Below, piece by piece: positions 10,991 through 64,000 of a stretch of DNA of 64,000 nt (position 1 is the stretch's first letter; each line of letters starts with the position of its first letter). The notes below the pieces were generated by a model, which was not told where the DNA came from, searched no databases, and saw nothing but the letters and a program-made list of their open reading frames with translations. The position numbers were made by a program, and so were the translations under genes. The DNA comes from Symbiodinium natans (taxonomy: Eukaryota > Sar > Dinophyceae > Suessiales > Symbiodiniaceae), in contig CAJNDS010002304.1 in the NCBI GenBank assembly GCA_905221605.1, positions 410,850-474,849 of the forward strand. Reading direction: 5' to 3'.

Positions 10991-12390
10991 GGCTTGTAAA
11001 CAACAACGGAGAGCCGGCGCCTGGAAGCTGGAAAGCACCTCATGGGGCACCTCTTGCGTAGACCAGAAGACCACCTGATCTGGGGGCTTACAATGACAAG
11101 GGACCCTACATACACCACCGAATCGTAGGATCCTCGGATAATGAGGACTCCAATAAGGTACTCCTAAACATCGTAAACCCCCATCTTGCTCCAGGCTTGG
11201 CGCTGTGCGACAAGAAACACATCAGTCAAGGGGCTGAGGGGTACAGCTTCCTATGCTGTGGGCACGCTTTCCCATCGTTTCTTTGGTCTTCAACTGGGAG
11301 TAGGCACTTAGCATCTTAGTGCTTCAGCGGTAGCCAACATGGCAGCCCTGGACATTTCGGGGCCTGTCCATGAAACGAAACCGCCGAATGCCCTTCCACC
11401 TTCATGCACCCTTGCCAATTGCAGTTACATGCTGCCGGAGCTGCCAAACGGTTCCAAAGTGGCTCGACGTCGCGCTTTACCTACACATCTGAAGTCAAAG
11501 ATCCTTACATCAGACTCACCAAATACGACCGGACATGGTGAAAGCCAGCGGATAGTTCGGAACCCCTCCATGAAGCCCCAATACCCCAGCACTGCAGCCA
11601 TTCACACTCACACCTGGCAGCTCTGCATCGTCGGCTCAAACAGACGAAGACAGCCACCATGCCCTGACGTCCTGCGAAGTCATTAAGAAACGCTTCGGGA
11701 GTGGTAGTCAGGAGCAAAAAGCAGTTACATTGTTTGGGCAGCAAGTCTCCAGCTTCTGTTGAGGTAGAGCACAGCGGTCAGTCGCCTTCCTGCACACAGC
11801 TGCAGAAAACTCGTGGCAACAAGCAAAGGCAGATAGCCGAGGCTCCCACCATCCGTGCCGAGCGTGTTGTCTACATGCTTGATGTAGCGAGAAGATTCAC
11901 CCGGATAGATGGCAAACCTGGGCCACATCGACGATCAGGCTCACATCCCACAGTATCAGCAACGGCTAGAGAGGGGACTATGAAGAGCCGAATCTGCTTT
12001 TGACAGCCGCAGTACATTGCCCCATTGGCCCAGTCTACACACCGTAGCCGATCTGCCACCGCTGTGCATGCTTGTAGTCCTTGACACGAGTCGCGATGCT
12101 CACGTGAGACAAATCCGCAGGAGGCAAGTCACATCCCGTCCTTCCACCAGAGCATCCAAAGCCTCCAGGAATCCTCCCGGCTGTGGGTTGGGGCAACTAC
12201 AAGTGCCTCCTGTGGCGAGGGCTGGCAAGGGCGATCACGGTTGCTACGTTCCGAGAACGATCATACTTGGTTCATCGGGGTCTCTCCCCCCAAGGGCACC
12301 GCCCCCAAAGCTCCCTTTCAAGGAGCACCGTCGAAGAATTTCAGACCCAAAGGCACTCATGAACACAATATTATAGCTGCAAAGGTTTGG
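10991..12390. other. Intergenic, no supported gene
   Basis: Only short open frames on both strands, none recognised. Codon composition gives no clear preference for one strand. Confidence 0.35.
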
Positions 12391-12394
12391 CGCA

Positions 12395-12835
12395 AAGGAA
12401 CGCGCGCGGACGCGCGGACACGCGGACGCGCGGACACGCGGACGCGCGGACGCGCGGACATGCGGACGCGGACATGCGGACGCGCGACGCGCAGTCGCGC
12501 GGACGAGCGGACGCGCGGACAGGCGGACGCGCGGACACGCCGACGCGCGGACACGCGGGACGAGGGACACAGAGACGCGCGGACACACGCGGACGCGCGG
12601 ACGCGCGGACCGCGGACGCGCGGAACGGACGCGCGGATGCGCGGACACGGGACGCGCGAAGCGCGGACGCGCGGACGCGGACGCGCGGACACGCGGGTGC
12701 GCGGACATGCGGACGCGCGGACGCGCAGTCGCACGGACGCGCGGACGCGCGGACACGCGGACGCGCGGACACTCAGATGCGCGGACGCGCGGACACGTGG
12801 ACTCGAACATGCGGACGCGCGGCCGCGATGAACCA
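12395..12835 (+). repeat. GC-rich minisatellite, CGCGGACG unit
   Basis: About 440 bp of imperfect GGACGCGC/GGACACGC words, with occasional GGACATGC and GGACAGGC. The repeat keeps all six frames open (Arg-Thr-Arg-Gly-Arg on plus; Pro-Arg-Val-Arg-Ala on minus), which creates false 100-200-codon frames. A related array lies at 13985-14325. Confidence 0.9.
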
Positions 12836-13079
12836 CTGACGCGCACACGGACGTGCGAAACTAAAAGCGTTCAGACGCGCGAACGTATAGGCGGATGTAT
12901 GCATTCGCTGGAAAACATATACCTCATCTAAGACTTTCGGTTTCGGAATGTGACTTCTTCTTGCGCGGGACTTGCAGATGAAATGCGTTCCTGACATATC
13001 TTTCGGAAAAGCTCCCACAGGGTGGAGCGATTTTGTTTCGTAGCTATTTGCAGCTCCTGGCTTACAGATATCTTGAAGT
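12836..13079. other. Spacer between repeat arrays
   Basis: No gene or recognisable motif seen. Confidence 0.3.
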
Positions 13080-13790
13080 GAGGTTTAGGGGCCTAGAAAA
13101 CTGAGGGCAGTTTCGAGATCTGGGGAAGGGGCCCAACCCTTTTCTTGTGGTTGGGTTTAGCAACCCCCTCTCACGGTCCAGCTGGGGGGGTTTAGGGGTT
13201 TGGGGTTTCAGCAAACCCAACCCCCTCTTGTCGGGGTTCAGATGGGGGGTTTGGGTTCTTTGGGGCTGTATTTCAAACAAACTGCAGGCAGGGTTGGTTT
13301 TCGGGGTTTGGGGCTGCAGTTCAAGCGTTCCCCCTTCGGGTCGAGATGGGGTGTTGGGGTTGGGTTTAGGGGGTCCTCATGGGGGTGGTTGAAACCCAAC
13401 CGTACTTCTGGGTTCTGGGGGTCTGGATTAGGGGGGGGGGGGTTGGGTTCAGAGGTTTGGGGCAAACCCAACCCCCCCCTTCTCGGGGTCCAGATGGGGG
13501 GTTTGGGTTTGGGTTTGGGTTCAAGCAAACCTTGAGATAGGGGGGCTTGGGCTGTATGTCAAGCAAACAAACCCCCCCCCGCCTTCTCGCAGTCCAGAGG
13601 AGGGGGTTTTGGGATTGCGGGTTTGGGGCTGAATCCCCATGGGTTGGCCCAACCCCGTTCTCGGGGTGCAGAATGGGGTTGGGTTTGGGGGTTTGGGTCT
13701 GTTACAAGCAAACCCAACCCCCCCTTGTCGGGGTCGAGATTGGGGGTTGGGTTTAAAGGTTTGGAGGTTGTTTCACTGAAACATTGTTTC
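13080..13790 (+). repeat. G-rich minisatellite, about 60-130-bp unit with GGGTTTGGG
   Basis: About seven degenerate copies of a unit containing (T)CGGGGTCCAGATGGGGG, then GGTTTGGG, then CAAGCAAACCCAACCCCCC. Copies start near 13168, 13228, 13337, 13483, 13586, 13657 and 13724. The many G-runs next to C-runs could form hairpins or G-quadruplexes. Its GGGTTT words suggest an origin from telomere-like sequence. Confidence 0.75.
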
Positions 13791-13984
13791 GGATTCAGGG
13801 TGCTCTGCAATTCGGGGGCAGAATCTCTAGTCTCGTGTTGGGGCTTCGGGGTTTCCACTGGTCCTTTCGAAGTAGTGTCGGACTTGCACTGCGCTCTGTG
13901 TGGGTGAGCATGGACTTCTTTGGTGCCCTCACTGCGCGGATATTGCCACGAACCCGAGACAGCATGGACCCGCGCAAGCGCGCT

Positions 13985-14325
13985 GACACGGCCCAGAGAC
14001 ACTCGGACGCGTGGACGGACACGCGGACGCGTGGACGGACACGCGGACACGTGGACTCGCGGACACACATGGACGCGCGCACGTGCGGATGTGCGGATGC
14101 GCGGAAACGGGGACGCGCGGACGCGCGGACCCGCGGACGCGCGGACCCGCGGACGCGCGGACGCGCGGACGCGCGGACGCGAGGCGCGGAGGCGCGGAGG
14201 CGCGGAGGCGCGAGGCGCGGAGGCGCGGAGGCGCAGAGGCGCGGAGGCGCGGAGGCGTGGAGGCGCGGAGGCGCGGAGGTTGCGCGGACCCGCGGACACG
14301 CGGACGCGCGGACGCGGCTACCTGA
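13985..14325 (+). repeat. GC-rich minisatellite, second CGCGGACG array grading into GGCGCGGA
   Basis: It starts with GGACGCGTGGACGGAC words, continues as GGACGCGC, and from about 14180 becomes (GGCGCGGA)n before returning to GGACGCGC. Same family as 12395-12835. Its open frames are repeat artefacts. Confidence 0.9.
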
Positions 14326-14673
14326 CGTTCATAAGTCCCCAAAGGACCCAAAGTAGCAGGGATTTTGGGATGCCCGAGCCTGGGCAGCCAGGCATGTTGC
14401 CATCGTCTGAGAACTTTACCACATCACCGCCTCGGACCGGGCCAAGGAACCCATATAGCCCACCATTTGTGGGACGTGTGTCTCCCTGCTCCAGGGTTTA
14501 GGGTTTAGTGCGTGAGTAGAATGCGGCATCAGGGTTTCAGAGATTTTGGTAACTTAGCTTCGGGGATTCTAGTAAGGCTGTGGGACCCAACTTCGACCCT
14601 CTTCCTGAACTCTGCACTCAAGCCGAGCAACGGCTTGGCTCGTTGAGAACCTACGCAGGGCAGAAGAAGGGAG
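14326..14673. other. Intergenic, with a short TTTAGGG doublet near 14495
   Basis: No gene seen. A GGGTTTAGGGTTTAG word sits at about 14494-14508. Confidence 0.4.
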
Positions 14674-14910
14674 ATGCAGGTGAAGCTCAACTGCAGCCTT
14701 TTCGTCCTGGCCGCTATGTTCTGCTGGATTCCATATAGTTCAGGGTACCGGGCACTTCGCAACGACCCCCACAGCATGGTTCCAGCAAGATACTCGCAAG
14801 AGACTCGCAAGAAGCCACAGACGCCTTCTGGAGCTCCTCCGGGCCCTTCGCCAGGGCTCGGCCAGCTGCCCCAGTGGCTCCCCGCACCTGGGCACAGGGA
14901 AGGCCAATAA
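14674..14910 (+). CDS. Candidate secreted/targeted leader exon (hypothetical, 78 codons)
   Basis: This small frame begins MQVKLNCSLFVLAAMFCWIP and then YSSGYRA. It has a lysine, a hydrophobic core of about 13 residues and small residues near position 24, so it resembles an ER signal peptide. A Pro/Gly-rich segment follows. In peridinin dinoflagellates such leaders begin plastid-targeted or secreted proteins, often as a first exon. No downstream exon or domain is visible. An AG (GGGAG^ATG) directly precedes the ATG, which would suit trans-splicing. It may equally be a chance frame. Confidence 0.25.
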   Translation: MQVKLNCSLFVLAAMFCWIPYSSGYRALRNDPHSMVPARYSQETRKKPQTPSGAPPGPSPGLGQLPQWLPAPGHREGQ

Positions 14911-16664
14911 GGGAAAGTAACCTATCACAAGGCCACACACACACACTTGTTTCTCAATTGCACATCCATCCTGAGCCTTCATGGGTCCCTAGGTCACTAG
15001 GCCTCCAGCCATTCCCCCAGACTACGTCTAACCGTTTAACCAGGGCTTGGAACCCTAAAAGCCCAAAAAAAAACCCAAAAAAACCCACTGCCTAACTCAG
15101 CACAAGGAAAGTGGAACTCATTCCCACTGCTCAGCAAGTCACCATCTCGCCCCGCGACGCCTGGGCACCCGAGGCAAGGGCCTCAGCGTTTGTCGGTGCA
15201 TTGACTATTTTCTGTTTTGATGCTTGCTTTGTTTTTGTTGGGGGGGGGGGGGGGGAAGGGGCGGAGTGCCGTAAGCCCACCTTTTCAACTCAAGTGTTGA
15301 GCATTCATCTGCCGGTGGTTTTTGCGGTTGGGAGGCCCTCACAACACGCTTCTCGGCCGGTGATCAGAACAACTGCGGAACAAAACCCGAGAATTCGAAG
15401 GGACTCAGGCCAAGGCCTGGCAAACTTCCTCGGGAAGAAACTCGTCCAGCACTGCAAAGTGCTCCTGCAACATTAAGGATTCTTGGGTCCGAAAGTACGG
15501 GACCCCTAATATGGACCCCAAATAGTAAGATTCCCTTATAATAAGGACCCCAAAAGGCTTTCTGTCAATGACTTGCGAAGACTTTGAAGACATGTGAAGA
15601 TAGGCGAAGGGGTGGGCCCGTGCCCTTCACCTGCACACCTAGATTAGCACCCCCGCAGTCCCAATGCATCATAAGATGTTCCGATACTCTCACGGCTGAA
15701 CACCTTCCTGACCCCTGGCCCTGATTCGCCCTGCTGTAAGCCACTGCAAGCCCCCTGAGCCAACAAGGCCCAAGTCCGCCCAAGCCTTCTGCAAGGCTGC
15801 GGCCGCCAAGCGAAAGGCCTCTGCTTGCCGCCACCATCGCCCTGGCCCGGCCTGACATTCACTGAAGCCGACGTGCGCAAAAGCACTGGCAGAGACTGGC
15901 AGATACTGGGTCTTGCGAAGAAAAACTTGAGCCTTGGAAGCCTGCTTCAGCTGCAACAAAGGCAGGACCGCAATGTTGTCCACCTTCGTGAGTTCGGGCT
16001 ACTTGGGCGCGCAAATGCAAGTGGTGCTGGGTGCTGCAACTAAGCCCACTGCACGCTGACGGATCTGTGGAGTGGGGAGCCGCACAAAGGCCAGGTACCT
16101 AAGAGTAGCACTGAGGCAATTCTCACAGCGCACTTCGCGTGAAGCTCGCACTACACACTCAAAGCACACCAAGTGGCTCCATCTCATAGATGAGGCGCAT
16201 GGGGTCGTCCTGAAAATCGCAGATCACGCGGAATCATCCAGATGTGAAACTTGACCAGATACATTTCAAAACGGACGACAGCGACAGTAGCTCACAACAA
16301 GGGCACTCCACTAATAACATACAGAGGCTCTCGAAATTCTTTCCACGCGCGCCTGACATTGGCCAAGCACCAGCCCACTGGGTAGCAGAGCCCAAACCTC
16401 TGCTCGCGCAGACTCGCTCGTTCAGGATATCTTCAGATATGTGACGGCTGTTCACATACTCTGCTTTTACCAGCACTCTTTCTTGGCTTCCTTTCAGGCT
16501 TTCTTTTGCTGCTCTGGGTTGGCAGTTCTGTTCTTCCAGCACTGGCTGGGCCTGGACCTGAAGACAGCTACTGGATCAGTGCTCTCGGTTTTGCTGCCTC
16601 TGCCTTCACCCAATTCTAGGTCCGAATCTGCGTTCCCTTTCGGTGCCCGGGTCCGGAAGTCATA
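14911..16664. other. Intergenic, no supported gene
   Basis: Short open frames only. An A-rich stretch lies at 15060-15086 and a 20-G run at about 15240-15256. A minus-strand frame at 15999-16187 has paired Cys but no recognisable domain. Confidence 0.35.
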
Positions 16665-16765
16665 ATATGTACTGCCGATATGTAATCATATGTACCAACA
16701 TGTACTGATATGTACTCAAATGTACTGATACGCAGCAATATGTAACACGTACATATGTGCCCATA
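16665..16765 (+). repeat. ATATGTACTG-type short repeat
   Basis: About eight imperfect copies of a roughly 11-bp word (ATGTACTGAT, ATGTACCAAC, ATGTACTCAA and similar). Confidence 0.7.
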
Positions 16766-17304
16766 TGACGCACGCCTTGCAATCTTGCAGCCTTCAAGTC
16801 TGAGCCTATCACCTTTCGGGCAAGCGTGCTCGGACGCTTGGACGGCGTCAGACCTCTCGGTGCAGACATGTGCCAGCAGACTCAGACAAGGAGTACGGAG
16901 TGCTCTTAGTACTCGAATGAAGAATCGGGAGCACAAAAAGGAATCCAAGATCCAGGCCCTGCAATACCTCGACACCCTGCGGCCAGGCATGAAGCTGCAC
17001 AGTTGGTGACTGACCACCGGTCCTCGCCGAGAGAAAGGATGGGAAAGAGGGGGACAGGGGAACAAGTGTGTGAAAGAGACCGCGGCAGCGCAACACATGA
17101 TGAGGTCTGGAAAGCGCATGTCAGGAATGACACCATGCAAGTTGGTGAGCTTCCGAACGATCCGAACGTGTCCGCAGGGTCTCTTCCCGGTAGGAGACCA
17201 GATGTATGGCCCGCATGCAGACCGTGCAGGTCGCATCATAGATGACTTGGATCATCTCGCACGAGTGGCACTTGCCATGGCATGTCTTGGGTCTGCGAAA
17301 TGAG
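16766..17304. other. Intergenic, no gene seen
   Basis: Short frames on both strands only, without recognisable domains. Confidence 0.35.
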
Positions 17305-17400
17305 AGAATACTTACTATTATTATTAGTATTATTATTATGATTATTATTATTTTATTATTATTATTATTATTGTTATTATTTTTATTAATATTATGACCA
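17305..17400 (+). repeat. (ATT)n microsatellite
   Basis: Roughly 95 bp dominated by TTA/ATT trinucleotides with a few interruptions. Confidence 0.9.
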
Positions 17401-17744
17401 TTCTAATTCTTCTTATTGGGCTGGCACCTGCAGTTGCGAAGTTGCTAAGCCATCATCAGTGCAGCATCTTTAGCGCGACTGCCGCAGAATGCTTCCAGGG
17501 ACCACACTGACTGCACTAGTGCCCGATGTTGGCCTTGAAAAATCCTTCGCACCTCGTTGCTTTCCTAGTGAATCGAGCCAAGTCTGCACCACAGCACAGC
17601 AGCACAGCAGCACCAGGGACTTGATGACGGAAAAGCCCCCCGAAACACAAATGGAGGCTCAGCTTCATCCGGGTACGATGCAACGCCTGGACCCCCCAAA
17701 AAAACACCCAAGCTTTTTCAACAATCATAAGGGCATCAGCGGAA

Positions 17745-18187
17745 ACTTTTTCCAAACGGGCCCGCGGCAAAACTCTCCGGCACCCAGCACCGATTTCATG
17801 GGTTCCTGGGAGCCGGTTGAGAACAAAACGTTGAAAGAGCGCCGCGCCGGTGTGGTGTCTAAGGCGCTTAGGGTTGTGGGATACTTTTTAAGGGTTCAGG
17901 GTTTAGGGTTTAGGGTTTAGGGCTTAGGGTTAAGGGTTTAGGGTTTAGGGTTTAGGGTTAGCTCCTACAGTCTGTTGTTTTGAGTTTTTTTGCAAGCGCC
18001 AGCAAGCGGGTGTTGCAGCACTCTTCTTGAAACGCATGACGAGCACATCAGAACTTTCCGGGTTGCCCAGCATGTTCGTGGGGCTCTTTAACCCCGACAC
18101 AAAGAAATTTCAGAAACTCTTTTTGAATGTTGGAGACCTGCATCAGCCGAGCACATCTTGTCCCGCTGACGTAGGATGCTGAGCGAT
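17745..18187 (-). repeat. PNO-array spacer copy downstream of gene A, split by telomere-like repeats
   Basis: The 5' part (about 17760-17865, plus coordinates) matches the spacers between PNO copies: a CACCCAGCA word, GGTTCCTGGGAG, and GAACAAA-(G)TTG-GAAAG(A)G. The other end (18010-18187) matches the same spacers again: GGGTTGCCC-GCATGT, CCCC...AAAGAAA, and TTCAGAAAC. Between them, 17868-17960 is a run of TTTAGGG-like units. So the array's last gene carries the same downstream unit as the internal genes, with a telomere-like insertion. It probably includes the 3' UTR of gene A. Confidence 0.6.
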
Positions 18188-43893
<25,706 letters not shown>

Positions 43894-44742
43894 CGCTGAA
43901 AGCCAGCGCGCCGGAACCCGTGGATGTGTCAGGCTTAACTTTGAGTCGCAAAATGCTATGAAGACCAAAAGCATCTTAGAAGAGGGCCTGCAAACATTCA
44001 TTGCTTTTGTTGCCCACCTGAACCCATCTAATCCATGCTTTCTTGATATGAAGTAGGGTATATATTTCTTGTACCCCCAAAAGGACACCAGGTATATACA
44101 CTCACCAATATTAAAGAGGAACCTTATATACACTCACCAAAAACAGAAATATAAACCCTGCTTCATATACATCTCTAAGCTGCAATCGTAAGGTCTTTCC
44201 GATAAACCCGATGGAAGCTTTCAGGGCTCAGAAGCTTCTCAGGGCTCGTGCACATTCGTGCACGGAGGGCATCTCTTTTCGGCAGCTCCAAAGCAAAATC
44301 CCGGTGTCACCCCAGCATCCAGATGGCTTCACTGGTTCCTGGAAGTCGACAGGGAACAAAGATTTGGAAAGAGTGCCGAAGGCGCACAGGAGCAGGCAAA
44401 AACCATCGGTACTGCCACATACTGCCTCGCTCGTATGAGCAGTCATCTCTCTGATACGTTCCTGCTCCGCAGCAATCGGGTGTTGCTGCACGAATCGCAT
44501 GGCGAGCTCATCCGAACTTCCCGGGCTGCCCGGCATGTCCATGGGGTCATAGGCCCCAAGTAAAGAAACTTCAGAAACGTCTGAAACGAGCTAAGCCGTT
44601 GTCTAGTGGCATCAGCAGGCAGCAGTGCACCTTTCTGTACACAAGCACTGCTTTCTTGCAGATGCTCCAAGGCGAAAAGATGAAACAAAATAACATTCCA
44701 CTCAGCAGGCACCGCCATCGTGTCCGGTGGATGCTGAGCGAT
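43894..44742. repeat. Spacer between PNO copies C and D
   Basis: 849 bp. From 44272 to the stop of D it is almost the same as 25311-25781 of the A-B spacer. The part next to gene C (43894-44271) is different and AT-richer, with a TATATACACTCACCAA word occurring twice. So the D-proximal spacer travels with type I genes and the C-proximal flank with type II. Confidence 0.7.

Positions 44743-64000
<19,258 letters not shown>

Noticed and set aside
12241-12848. Arg/Thr/Pro-rich frames of 130-200 codons on both strands
   Set aside because: Products of the CGCGGACG minisatellite, open in every frame and without any domain.
15999-16254. Minus-strand frame with paired Cys and a neighbouring RLIYEMEPLG word, considered as a zinc-binding or FBPase-like exon
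   Set aside because: Similarity is too short, the two words lie in different frames and no companion exon is visible.

Overview
This window looks like nuclear DNA of a dinoflagellate, most likely a Symbiodiniaceae/Suessiales-type genome. The reasons are: same-strand tandem copies of one large gene; introns that mostly start with GC instead of GT; an AG directly upstream of every start codon, as expected for spliced-leader trans-splicing; a ubiquitin-like plus RCC1-like (TWG repeat) gene of a kind frequent in these algae; remains of a retroelement whose reverse transcriptase reads GCEQGD...FLDDLYLVT; and many degenerate TTTAGGG tracts. There is no operon, CRISPR array, prokaryotic promoter, rRNA or tRNA that I can see.

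Layout. 1-790 (minus): 5' part of a ubiquitin-like/RCC1-like repeat gene running off the left edge. About 900-3600: decayed retroelement pieces, a reverse-transcriptase fragment on minus and a C-terminal fragment on plus. 3.6-18.2 kb: gene-poor DNA with minisatellites, microsatellites, TTTAGGG-like tracts and a few weak coding candidates. 18.2-63.85 kb: five complete head-to-tail copies, all on minus, of a giant gene for pyruvate:NADP+ oxidoreductase (PNO). This is a pyruvate:ferredoxin oxidoreductase fused to an NADPH-cytochrome-P450-reductase-like module.

The five copies (A 18188-25167, B 25782-34010, C 34771-43893, D 44743-51752, E 52367-63846) are separated by only 614-849 bp. I joined the exons by hand. 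A, B and D (type I) each give 12 exons, 5610 nt and 1869 aa. C and E (type II) each give 14 exons, 5670 nt and 1889 aa. All junction phases close and I saw no in-frame stop. Both types share five intron positions. Six introns are specific to type I and eight to type II, so the paralogues have turned over introns heavily, while their 3' halves are almost identical (gene conversion or unequal exchange). About 7.04 kb (22123-29161 and 48708-55746) appears base-identical, from either a very recent duplication or an assembly artefact.

The encoded enzyme should take pyruvate, CoA and NADP+ to acetyl-CoA, CO2 and NADPH. Electrons would pass from thiamine diphosphate through three [4Fe-4S] clusters to FMN, FAD and NADP+. 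The number of copies suggests a dosage-type amplification, as is common for highly expressed dinoflagellate genes. The introns hold most of the repeats, including a 2.7-kb microsatellite in copy E and a nested inverted A/T- and G-rich block in copy B.
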